Assembly: GCF_008642375.1 (NCBI RefSeq)
Contig: NZ_CP029194.1
Coordinates: 7,558,501-7,622,500, forward strand
Direction: 5' to 3'
Length of the DNA: 64,000 nt
Origin: Streptomyces venezuelae
GTDB lineage: Bacteria; Actinomycetota; Actinomycetes; Streptomycetales; Streptomycetaceae
A program made the position numbers and the translations under genes. Position 1 is the stretch's first letter, and every line of letters starts with the position of its first letter. The notes under the pieces were generated by a model. That model had not been told where the DNA came from, made no database searches, and was given only the letters and a program-made list of their open reading frames with translations. Positions 1 to 7,425 of the stretch are shown here, one piece after another.

Positions 1-20
1 GTCCCGCCCTACCTTCCTCC

Positions 21-39
21 ATAGTCCAGACGGGACTAT
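21..39. promoter_or_regulatory. Inverted repeat, candidate operator
   Basis: A perfect inverted repeat has 7-bp arms ATAGTCC and GGACTAT around a 5-bp spacer. It lies 31 bp before the preferred start of the first gene. Size and symmetry fit a TetR-type operator, but no regulator gene is next to it inside the window. Confidence 0.4.
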
Positions 40-69
40 CGCGTGTTCGCGTTCGGAGGGGGAACCGCC

Positions 70-1293
70 GTGGGGCGTCCGACAAGCACGAGACGGGGAA
101 GGGCGTCCGCCCTCGCGGTCACGGTGGTCTGTCTGGCGTACGCGCCGATCGCGATGACCGAACTCTGGCCCTACGCGAGCCCCGGGGCGCCCGCCATCGG
201 CGAGTGGCTCCTCGGCAAGTCCGTCTCCCCGGAGTTCGTGGCCGAGGCGGTGCGCGACCGGATCGGCCCGTACAGCCGCAGCCTGGCCCCGCTGATCGTG
301 CACTCCGTCCTCGGCGGCCTGCTGATGCTGCTCGGTCCCGTGCAACTGCTCTCGGCCGTGCGTCGGCGCGTCCGGCTGCACCGGATCGCGGGCACCGTCT
401 TCGCCGTCACCGTGTACGTGTCCATGGCCGGCGCCGCCCTCTACCTCGTCCGCACCCCGCCGGAGCAGGCGTTCAGCGGCGCCGCTTTCTGGATCGTCCT
501 CGCCACGATCCTGGTCGGCACGGTCGGCAGCGTGACCCTCGGCGTCCTCGCCGCCGTCCGCGGCTTCCCGGACCTGCACCAGCGCTGGATGCTGCTCTGC
601 TACGGCTTCCTGATGACGGCTCCGCTGCTCCGCCTCGAATGGGGCATCCTGCCCTCCCTCTATCCCGGGCTCTCGATCCAGGACGTCAACCGCGTCGCGA
701 TCATGCACCTCGGTTCCCTCGTCTCCTTCGGCGCCCTGCTCGCCACCCGCGCGCTCGACCGGCGCACCACCGTCCCCGGTCTGACCGGCACCTGGTGCCC
801 GGGGCCGGTCCTGGTCGCCGCCCACCTCGCGGGCGCCACCGGACTGACCTGGATCACGGCCGCCTTCCTCGGCCAGGGGACGGGAGGGCGCAGGCTGCTC
901 CTCGCCCATGTCGTCCCGTACGCCGTGACCTACGCGGTCATCGCGGTGCGGGCGGCACGCGCGCGCGTGCGGGGTGCCGACTGGGCGCGCGAGGAGTGGC
1001 GCCTGCACCTGGCGGCCCTGTGCCTGGCGCCCGCGTTCTCGGCGGTGGCCGTGCCCGTACTGGAGCGGACCATGGGCCTCGACCGGCTCACGGCCCTGAT
1101 CGCCGGCGTCGGCATCGGCTGCGGCATGCTCGCCTACGCGGCAGTCACCGTGGTGAGCCTGCGCGTGCTGTACGGTCGCGAACTCCTCAAGCGGCAGCGG
1201 GCGTCGGCCGGCCGGTCGACCGCACAGGAGGCGGCGGTGGCCACCCCTGATGCGGTGTCCGTCGTGGCCGTCTCGCGGGAAGGCGACCGCTGA
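70..1293 (+). CDS. DUF2306-type integral membrane protein
   Basis: A 407-residue multi-pass membrane protein of the DUF2306 type; the function of the family is unknown. Repeated hydrophobic segments run through the protein. The short basic motif RLHR near residue 102 and DLHQRWM near residue 168 sit at membrane borders, as I remember for DUF2306 proteins. The GTG at 70 is preferred over a GTG at 43, because GGAGGGGG lies 7 bp before it. The stop overlaps the start of the next membrane gene by one base (TGATG), so the two are probably translated together. A palindrome at 21-39 may control both. Confidence 0.75.
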   Translation: MGRPTSTRRGRASALAVTVVCLAYAPIAMTELWPYASPGAPAIGEWLLGKSVSPEFVAEAVRDRIGPYSRSLAPLIVHSVLGGLLMLLGPVQLLSAVRRRVRLHRIAGTVFAVTVYVSMAGAALYLVRTPPEQAFSGAAFWIVLATILVGTVGSVTLGVLAAVRGFPDLHQRWMLLCYGFLMTAPLLRLEWGILPSLYPGLSIQDVNRVAIMHLGSLVSFGALLATRALDRRTTVPGLTGTWCPGPVLVAAHLAGATGLTWITAAFLGQGTGGRRLLLAHVVPYAVTYAVIAVRAARARVRGADWAREEWRLHLAALCLAPAFSAVAVPVLERTMGLDRLTALIAGVGIGCGMLAYAAVTVVSLRVLYGRELLKRQRASAGRSTAQEAAVATPDAVSVVAVSREGDR

Positions 1294-2180
1294 TGGGGGC
1301 GGGGGCGGGTGCGGTCGACGGGAGGGAGCTCTCGCCCGCCGTGGTGATCCTGAGCGGCGTCGTGGGCGGCATCAGCCTCACCGTCGGGGCCCTGCTCGCC
1401 GTCACGAGCCTCGCCGGACACGCTGCGGGCGCCTGGGTGTCCCCGGAGCCGCTCAGCCCCGGTCTTCTGGGGGCCGCGATGGCCGGGGTCGCGCCCGCGC
1501 TGTTCACCCTCGGCCGGGTCCGCGTCTGGGAGGAGGCGCGCAGCCTCGTCCTGCCGCTGGCGATCGTCCTGGTCGGCCTCTTCGCGGTGAGTCTGCTGAA
1601 CGGCGGCACTCTCCAGGCCGTCCACGGCGGCCCGTTGTTCCTCGCCCTCTTCAGCCTCGGCTGGGTCGCCGTCCTCGGAGTGCTCGCACTCGCCGCCGTC
1701 GTGTGCCTCGTCGCGCAGTACGGCAGGCCGGCTCCGCCGCCCGGGGCGGCCGAGCGCCCGCGTGTCGCCCCGCTGCCCGGCTGGTCGAAACCGCTCCTCG
1801 CGGTCCTCGGCTCCGGTTGGCTCGGCATCGGCGCGGGCCTCCTCGCCTTCCCCGCCTTCTGGGGCCCGCTCGTGCCGTGGACGGTGAACCGCGCCGACGC
1901 GCAGGGCCTCGGGGTGTGGGCGCTCGCGCTCGGCGTCGGCGTCCTCGGCTCTCTCGTCGAGGACGACCTGGCCCGTATCCGTCCGGCCCTCACGGCCGTG
2001 CCGGCGGTGGCACTGGCCGTCGCCGTCCTGCTCGCCGTCCACGCCCGGTCCGTCGACTGGACGTCCGGCCCGGGCGTCTCGCTCCTCGCCCTCGTCGCCG
2101 GCCTGTTCACGACCGGCGCCGCCGGCCGCCTGCTCCTGGCCCGGGCCGGTGCCGGAGGTAAGGCCGTGAACAGCGGGTGA
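1293..2180 (+). CDS. Hypothetical integral membrane protein
   Basis: A 295-residue protein with about eight hydrophobic segments separated by short loops rich in Gly, Ala, Pro and Arg. I do not recognise a family. Its ATG overlaps the stop of the preceding DUF2306 gene by one base, so it is the second gene of a two-gene membrane operon and may act with that protein. No catalytic motif or soluble domain is visible. Confidence 0.7.
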   Translation: MGAGAGAVDGRELSPAVVILSGVVGGISLTVGALLAVTSLAGHAAGAWVSPEPLSPGLLGAAMAGVAPALFTLGRVRVWEEARSLVLPLAIVLVGLFAVSLLNGGTLQAVHGGPLFLALFSLGWVAVLGVLALAAVVCLVAQYGRPAPPPGAAERPRVAPLPGWSKPLLAVLGSGWLGIGAGLLAFPAFWGPLVPWTVNRADAQGLGVWALALGVGVLGSLVEDDLARIRPALTAVPAVALAVAVLLAVHARSVDWTSGPGVSLLALVAGLFTTGAAGRLLLARAGAGGKAVNSG

Positions 2181-2231
2181 TCGGCCGAAATAGCGTGGAG
2201 CCGTGTGGTCCGTGGGAGTGATGATGACGGG

Positions 2232-2813
2232 ATGACCCAGCACACGCGGCCCGTGGACGCCCTGATCGTCGTGGACGTGCAGTCCGCCTTCGTCGTCGGT
2301 GACGGGGCCGTGCCGGCGGCCGGCCTGCTCGTCGAGCGGACGACGGACCTGATCGCCCGGGCCCGGAGGGACGGGGCGCTCGTCGTCCACCTCCAGAACG
2401 ACGGGCCGCCCGGAGCGGAGGACGAGCCCCACACGCCGGGCTGGGAACTCCACCACCCCGTCCTGCCCGGCCCCCGGGAGCTGGTGATCCGCAAGCCCTG
2501 GGACGACGGCTTCGAGGAGACCTCGCTGGGCGAGGTGCTCACCGGTGCCGGGGTCCGGTCCATTGCCGTCTGTGGCGTGATGTCCGAGATGTGCGTTCAG
2601 GCGACGGCCCGTACGGCCCTGGACCGCGGCTACCGCGTCGTCGTGCCGTACGACGCCCACGCCACCCAGGACTGCCCGGCGGTACCGGGCGTCTACGAGG
2701 CCGTCCCGGCCGCGACGGTCTCCCGCGTCGCGGCCTACGCTCTCGGAAGCGACGCGGAGGTCACCGTCCGCGCGGCCGACGTCACCTTCTCGGCGGCCCC
2801 ATCCGCTCCGTGA
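2232..2813 (+). CDS. Isochorismatase-family cysteine hydrolase
   Basis: A cytosolic cysteine hydrolase of the isochorismatase-like family, about 193 residues. The expected catalytic residues are visible: Asp in LIVVDVQ near residue 15, Lys in IRKPWDDGF near residue 87, and Cys in SEMCVQATAR near residue 121. Family members hydrolyse isochorismate, nicotinamide or other amides; nothing here fixes the substrate. ATG 2232 is chosen. An in-frame GTG at 2205 would add nine non-conserved residues, and neither start has a well-placed ribosome site. The gene stands alone. Confidence 0.8.
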   Translation: MTQHTRPVDALIVVDVQSAFVVGDGAVPAAGLLVERTTDLIARARRDGALVVHLQNDGPPGAEDEPHTPGWELHHPVLPGPRELVIRKPWDDGFEETSLGEVLTGAGVRSIAVCGVMSEMCVQATARTALDRGYRVVVPYDAHATQDCPAVPGVYEAVPAATVSRVAAYALGSDAEVTVRAADVTFSAAPSAP

Positions 2814-2821
2814 GATGGGAT

Positions 2822-2839
2822 ATTGCACAATCCTGCAAT
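2822..2839. promoter_or_regulatory. ATTGCA/TGCAAT inverted repeat
   Basis: A perfect 6-bp inverted repeat (ATTGCA, 6-bp spacer, TGCAAT) lies 8 bp after the isochorismatase stop and 81 bp before the STAS gene. It is AT-rich for this genome and ends in no T-run, so an operator is likelier than a terminator. The cognate regulator is unknown. Confidence 0.35.
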
Positions 2840-2920
2840 TCGTTCCATCCTGGTCCGGCCCCCACGCCCTCCCGCCGCCGCACCCGGCGCCACCGCCGAA
2901 CGACAGGGAAGACGACGCGC

Positions 2921-3307
2921 ATGACCATCGAATGGCGTTACACGGTCCAGCAGGAGCTGGGCGTGCTGTCCCTGGCCGGGTTCCTCGGCGCCGACGCGCT
3001 CGGGCGGTTCACCGGTGCCGTCGGCTGGGCGGTCGCGCGCGGTACGGGACCTGTCGTCCTCGACCTGAGCCGGCTGCGCGGCTGGTCCACGGGCGGTCAG
3101 CACGCCGTCACGGAGGCGGCCCACCGGCTCCGGGCCGCGGGCCGGAGCCTCGAAGTCGCCGCGATCCCCTCCGACGGCTCCCTCGCCCCCGCGGGAGACG
3201 GCCCGGAGATCCCGGTCCACTGCGACCTCGACGCGGCGTTCGCCGCCCATCGCGGCGCAGGTGCGGAACAGCGCGCCTGGCGCAGCGACGCGTGGCCGAG
3301 CGAGTGA
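2921..3307 (+). CDS. STAS-domain protein (anti-sigma antagonist-like)
   Basis: A 128-residue protein with the layout of a STAS domain. It has a central strand VVLDLSRLRG followed by the WSTGGQ turn, where SpoIIAA-type proteins carry the phosphorylatable Ser or Thr, and then an amphipathic helix. Such proteins bind anti-sigma kinases and release sigma factors. No kinase partner is adjacent, although a SpoIIE-type phosphatase is encoded at 21447-23510. ATG 2921 follows AGGGAA at a normal distance. The antagonist role is inference from the fold. Confidence 0.6.
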   Translation: MTIEWRYTVQQELGVLSLAGFLGADALGRFTGAVGWAVARGTGPVVLDLSRLRGWSTGGQHAVTEAAHRLRAAGRSLEVAAIPSDGSLAPAGDGPEIPVHCDLDAAFAAHRGAGAEQRAWRSDAWPSE

Positions 3308-3428
3308 GCCGGGCCCGGCGTTCCGCGCGGCCCGACTCCGGAGATCGCTAGCCCGCGCACCCCGGAAAACGCGAGGATGGGGGCATGGTGCACTGTGCTG
3401 GTTCGACGCGAGGCGCGGGGTGGGTGCG

Positions 3429-3776
3429 ATGAGCGCGCCGCTCTACCAGTCGAAGGCGGAGTTCTTCAAGACACTGGGACACCCCGTCCGGATCCGCGTC
3501 CTGGAGCTGCTGGGCGAGCGTGAGCACGCGGTCGCCGAGATGCTGCGCGACACCGGAGTCGAAGCGGCGTACCTCTCCCAGCAGTTGGCCGTGCTGCGCC
3601 GGGCGAACCTTGTCGTCGCCCGGCGCGAGGGCGTGGCCGTGTACTACGCGCTGACCGGCTCGCGGGTCACGGAACTCCTCCTGGTGGCCCGCTCGATCCT
3701 GACCGGCGACGCCCTCGCGGGACAGGCGGTCACGCCTCCGGACCGGGCTCCGGCTGGATGCCCGCGAGCAGATTGA
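3429..3776 (+). CDS. ArsR-family transcriptional regulator
   Basis: A 115-residue winged-helix repressor. The N-terminal FFKTLGHPVRIRVLELL and the recognition region AYLSQQLAVLRRANLV followed by a wing (VVARREGVAVYYAL) are typical of ArsR/SmtB. No paired metal-binding cysteines of the classical kind are seen, so the signal is unknown. The coding region overlaps the 3' end of the convergent AhpD-like gene by 47 bp, so the two transcripts are antisense at their ends. The start is uncertain because the ribosome site is weak. Confidence 0.8.
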   Translation: MSAPLYQSKAEFFKTLGHPVRIRVLELLGEREHAVAEMLRDTGVEAAYLSQQLAVLRRANLVVARREGVAVYYALTGSRVTELLLVARSILTGDALAGQAVTPPDRAPAGCPRAD

Positions 3777-4266
3777 AGGCCCCGGTCAGCAGGTTCAGCG
3801 TGACCACCCCGACCACCTCCGCGATCACCCGGTCGCTCCAGCCGTGCGCCCGTACCTCGGCGACGTCGTCGTCGGACAGCGAGCCCGGTTCGGCGAGGAC
3901 CCGGAGCGCGAGGCCGATGAGCGCCGCCTCGCGTGGATCGGTCGACGTGCCCTGGCGGGCCAGTTCGATGTCCGTCTCGCTCAGCCCCGCCGCGCGCCCG
4001 GCCGAGCGGTGCGCCTCGCGGCAGGTGCCGCAGCCGATCCACTCCTGCACGGCGAGCGACAACTTCTCGCTGAGGGCGCGGGGGATCTTCACCCGTTTCA
4101 TCGCCCGGGACAGGCTCAGATAGCCGTCGAGCAGCGCGGGCGAGTGCGCCATCGTCGACACCATCTCGCCGACCGAACCGTGCCGTTCGGCGATGTCGGT
4201 GAGCACCTCGCGTGCCCGTCCCGGTGCCTGCTCGGGGGCGAGCGCGGTCAGCCTTCTCGTGGTCAC
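3730..4266 (-). CDS. AhpD-like carboxymuconolactone decarboxylase family protein
   Basis: A 178-residue alpha-helical protein of the CMD/AhpD superfamily. The redox motif CGTCREAH (Cys79, Cys82, His86) matches the CxxCxxxH signature of alkylhydroperoxidase AhpD. It therefore probably reduces peroxides or disulfides rather than decarboxylating a lactone. It starts at GTG 4266 behind AGGAGG. That ribosome site forms part of the left arm of a perfect 15-bp inverted repeat of CsoR/CstR type (4272-4306), suggesting control by copper or reactive sulfur. It overlaps the ArsR gene tail to tail. Confidence 0.8.
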   Translation of the reverse strand: MTTRRLTALAPEQAPGRAREVLTDIAERHGSVGEMVSTMAHSPALLDGYLSLSRAMKRVKIPRALSEKLSLAVQEWIGCGTCREAHRSAGRAAGLSETDIELARQGTSTDPREAALIGLALRVLAEPGSLSDDDVAEVRAHGWSDRVIAEVVGVVTLNLLTGAFNLLAGIQPEPGPEA

Positions 4267-4271
4267 GGAAC

Positions 4272-4306
4272 CTCCTCGTTATACCCGTGGGGGGTATAAC
4301 GAGGAG
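4272..4306. promoter_or_regulatory. CsoR/CstR-like operator overlapping a ribosome site
   Basis: Perfect 15-bp arms (CTCCTCGTTATACCC and its complement) flank the spacer GTGGG. The core ATACCC-N5-GGGTAT fits the G-tract palindrome bound by CsoR copper sensors and CstR persulfide sensors. One arm contains the AGGAGG of the minus-strand AhpD-like gene. The palindrome could therefore act as an operator and, in RNA, as a hairpin masking the ribosome site. No CsoR gene is in the window. Confidence 0.6.
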
Positions 4307-4365
4307 AGGGGTGCGGGAGTTCCCCGACGCCTCCCGGGACGTGAGGGGGCCAGTTTGAGAGGGTT

Positions 4366-5667
4366 TCAGGGGATCTCAGGAACCTCACGGACCTCAGAGG
4401 GCGAAGGCAGCGTCAGTGTCAGGCGGGACGGGCCGTGGAACACCCAGTCGGGGGCGTACTCCACCTCGACCCCGGGCCGGACGCCCGGGGCGAGCGCGGG
4501 CAGCCGGTCGAGCAGGACGCCGAGCCCGATCTCCGCCTCCGCCCGCGCGAGCGCCGCCCCCGCGCAGTAGTGGATGCCCAGGCCGAACGCGCAATGGCGG
4601 CCGCTGTCCCGGTGGATGTCGAGGACGTCGGGGTCCGGGAAGCGGTCCGGGTCCCGGTGCGCCGAGCCCAGGACCAACTGCAGGCGGTCGCCCCGGCGGA
4701 CGGTCCGGCCCGCGAGCTCCACGTCCCGCTGAGCCCATCTCGTCACCATCTGCACGGGCGGGTCGTGCCGCAGGAACTCGTCCACGGCGTTCGGCAACAG
4801 CCCCGGATCGGAGCGGAGTTCCTCCCGCACCTCCGGGCGAGCGAGCAGCGCGAGCACCGCCTTGCCGAGCAGACCCGTCGTCGTCTCGTGCCCGGCGGTC
4901 AGCAGATGCGTACAGGTCGCCGCCAGCTCCGAGCCGCTCAGCGACGGATCATCCGCCCCGGCCCGGGCCAACGCCGAGAGGAGATCCCCACGGCCCTCGG
5001 TACGCCGTGCCGCCAGCTCCCGGTGGAAGTACCCGTCCAGCTCCGCAGCCGCCCGCTCGGCCCCCTCCAGGGCGGCCGGCGTCCGGTCGCCCCGCGTCCC
5101 GCCCGCCTGCTGGAGAGCCAGCGCCTGCGCACGGAACCACGGCCACCGCTCGGCCTCCACCCCGAGCAGTCCACCGATCACCAGCAGCGGATACGGGGCC
5201 GCGAACCCCTCGACGAGCTCCACCACCGACCGCCGCGCGAGCGGCGCGACGAGCTCCTCCGCGATCTCCCGCACGCGCGGACGCAGCGCCGCCACCGCGC
5301 CGGCCCCGAGCGGCGGCGTCACCCGGGCGCGCAACCGCGTGTGCCGGGGCGGGTCGAGGAAGACGAGCCAGTTCTCGACGACCCGCCGCAGCGTGACGTA
5401 CCCGTCCGGGACCGGCGCCGCCCGCGCCGTCAGCGGGGAGGACCGGCCGAAGCCCCGGCCCGCCAGGACGTGCGCCACCTCCGTGTGGCCGAAGAGGTAC
5501 CAGGTCGTGGGCGCCGCACGGCCGTGCGCGTCCCGCCCGCCCCGTACGGCGTGCACCGGGTCGGCCTCGCGGTAGCGCCGGTAGACGGGGTAGGGGTCGG
5601 CGAGGTTCAGCCGCGCCGGGTCGAAGGGTTCCGGCGCGTCGCCCGCTCCCGTACCGGCCCCGCTCAT
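4366..5667 (-). CDS. staP: Cytochrome P450, StaP/RebP type (chromopyrrolic acid oxidase)
   Basis: A 433-residue P450 and the last gene of the indolocarbazole operon. StaP and RebP couple the two indole rings of chromopyrrolic acid to build the indolocarbazole core. Visible motifs are the I-helix AGHETT (258-263), ExxR (Glu297-Arg300) and the haem loop FGLGIHYCAG with Cys368. Long stretches such as VVENWLVFLDPP (97-108), FGLGIHYC and FHGPSRL match StaP as I remember it. The start overlaps the stop of the RebC-like gene by 4 bp (ATGA), so electrons come from ferredoxins encoded elsewhere. Confidence 0.9.
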   Translation of the reverse strand: MSGAGTGAGDAPEPFDPARLNLADPYPVYRRYREADPVHAVRGGRDAHGRAAPTTWYLFGHTEVAHVLAGRGFGRSSPLTARAAPVPDGYVTLRRVVENWLVFLDPPRHTRLRARVTPPLGAGAVAALRPRVREIAEELVAPLARRSVVELVEGFAAPYPLLVIGGLLGVEAERWPWFRAQALALQQAGGTRGDRTPAALEGAERAAAELDGYFHRELAARRTEGRGDLLSALARAGADDPSLSGSELAATCTHLLTAGHETTTGLLGKAVLALLARPEVREELRSDPGLLPNAVDEFLRHDPPVQMVTRWAQRDVELAGRTVRRGDRLQLVLGSAHRDPDRFPDPDVLDIHRDSGRHCAFGLGIHYCAGAALARAEAEIGLGVLLDRLPALAPGVRPGVEVEYAPDWVFHGPSRLTLTLPSPSEVREVPEIP

Positions 5668-7421
5668 CCGCCGGCCCCGCGCACCACATCGACGATCCGC
5701 AGCGGATCGGCCGGCGGGGCGACCCCACGCCACGCCACGTGCCCGTCCGGGCGCACCAGCACGAACGGCCGCTCGTACCGCCGCGCCACCCGGGGGTCGC
5801 GACAGTGCCGTACGCGAAGGGGGACCCGGCGGTCGGCGAAGGCGCGGAGGAGACCGTCGGGGGAGCGGCCTCCGGCACGGGTGCCGCCGCTCGCTCCCGC
5901 TCCGGTTCCGCCTCTCGGGTCGAAGCAGAGCAGGACGAACTCCCCGCCGTACAGGTCGAGTGTCGACCGGCCGGGTCCGAGCCACTCGTGGGGCGCCCGG
6001 ACCCCGGGCAGCGTCGTCCGGTTCCAGACCGGCCCGTCCACCCCGCTTGCTCCGTCGACCCCCTCGACCCGGTCTGCCCCGTCCGCCACAGGGCCGGCTC
6101 CCTCTTCCTCGTCCACGATCGCCGTCGACATGTACCGGTGCGCGAAGTGCTGGTCCGGTGCGTCGAACTCCCTGAGCGGATCCGAGTCCGCGATCTCCCG
6201 GCCCAGTTCGGCGCGTGCCCGCTCTCCGTCCTCCGTCGCGTCGCGCAGCGCGGCCGAGAGCCGTCGGTCGACGGTCCGCCGCAGGTTGCGGTGGCTCTCC
6301 TCCAGGCTGCTGACGGCGACCGGCCGCCGCTCGCTCTCGTACGTGCCGAGCAGCCCGGACCCCGCCCAGCCGGCCAGCTCCGCCGCCAGCTTCCACCCGA
6401 GGTCGGCCGCGTCGCCCACACCCGTCGCGAGCCCGAAGCCGCCCGACGGCGACAGCGTGTGCGCCGCGTCCCCGGCGAGGAAGACCCGTCCCTCGCGGTA
6501 CACCGACGCCACCCGGTGCGTCAGGTGCCAGGTGGTGTCCGAGACCACCTCCACCGGCACGTCCGGCGTGATCGCCCGCCGCACGACGCGCTCGGCGTCG
6601 GCGGGCCCGGCGGGACACGTCAGCCGGTACAACTCCCGGCCGTCCATCGCCCTCAGCGGATAGCGCAGCCCGCCCGGCTCCGTGACGAAGTGGACGAGCG
6701 CCGCGCGCGGGCCGAGCACGGCTCCCAGCCCGGGGGCGCGGAAGAGGATGTTGCGCAGGGTGCGGGTGCGGTGCCGCTCGGGCGCGGCGATACCGCAGGC
6801 CTTGCGCACGGGAGAGGAGGCCCCGTCGCAGCCCACCAGGTACCGGGCGTGCACCGTCGTCCGCACCCCCGCCCCGTCCACGAGGGCCGCGCTGACCCGG
6901 TCGGGCTTGGGGGCGAGCCCGACCAGGCGCGTGCCGAGCCGGACCGGTCCCGCCGGCCGGACCCCCAGGTGCGCGGTGAGCAGGGGGGCCAGCCAGTGCT
7001 GCGGGCAGATCGACTCGGGTTCCGGCGTGTACGAGGGCGGGGGACGCTCACCGGCCGTGCCGAGCCGCAGCCGGTGCAGCTCGTACCCGCCGACGGCGGT
7101 CACCCACGCGATGTCGAGCGTGTGGTCCGGCGGCCAGCCCGCGCCACGGATCGCGTCCGCGACGCCCCAGCGCCGGAACGCCTCCATGGCGCGCGGGCCG
7201 ACGGTGGAGACCCTCGGGTGGATGACCCGCCCGTCCCCGGCCTCCACCAGGACGAAGTCCACGCCCCGGTGGGTGAGGTCGAGGGCGAGCGCGAGTCCGA
7301 CGGGCCCGCCGCCCACGATCAGTACCTCGGTCTCCTCGACGGCGGACCGGCCCGCCGTCCGAGGTGTCCCCGTACCCCTGCTCGTACTCTCGCCGCCGCT
7401 CCTGCTCCTGCTGTCCGACAC
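5664..7421 (-). CDS. rebC: RebC/StaC-type FAD monooxygenase
   Basis: A 585-residue flavoprotein of the PHBH fold, orthologous to RebC/StaC. These enzymes work with the P450 and decide the oxidation state of the pyrrole carbons, giving arcyriaflavin (RebC) or K252c (StaC). FAD motifs are GGGPVG (37-42) and VFLAGDAAH (313-321); HPRVSTVGPR and ICPQHWLAPLL match RebC closely. The residue equivalent to RebC Phe216 is Val243 (StaC-like), while the equivalent of Arg239 remains Arg266 (RebC-like). The N-terminus carries about 30 extra low-complexity residues. GTG 7421 lies 4 bp after the rebD stop. Confidence 0.9.
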   Translation of the reverse strand: MSDSRSRSGGESTSRGTGTPRTAGRSAVEETEVLIVGGGPVGLALALDLTHRGVDFVLVEAGDGRVIHPRVSTVGPRAMEAFRRWGVADAIRGAGWPPDHTLDIAWVTAVGGYELHRLRLGTAGERPPPSYTPEPESICPQHWLAPLLTAHLGVRPAGPVRLGTRLVGLAPKPDRVSAALVDGAGVRTTVHARYLVGCDGASSPVRKACGIAAPERHRTRTLRNILFRAPGLGAVLGPRAALVHFVTEPGGLRYPLRAMDGRELYRLTCPAGPADAERVVRRAITPDVPVEVVSDTTWHLTHRVASVYREGRVFLAGDAAHTLSPSGGFGLATGVGDAADLGWKLAAELAGWAGSGLLGTYESERRPVAVSSLEESHRNLRRTVDRRLSAALRDATEDGERARAELGREIADSDPLREFDAPDQHFAHRYMSTAIVDEEEGAGPVADGADRVEGVDGASGVDGPVWNRTTLPGVRAPHEWLGPGRSTLDLYGGEFVLLCFDPRGGTGAGASGGTRAGGRSPDGLLRAFADRRVPLRVRHCRDPRVARRYERPFVLVRPDGHVAWRGVAPPADPLRIVDVVRGAGG

Positions 7422-7425
7422 GGTC

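Noticed and set aside
4435..6663. A 742-codon open frame on the plus strand across the P450 and RebC-like genes
   Set aside because: It is antisense to two genes with clear motifs, and its translation is Arg/Pro/Gly-rich with no domain; a high-GC shadow.
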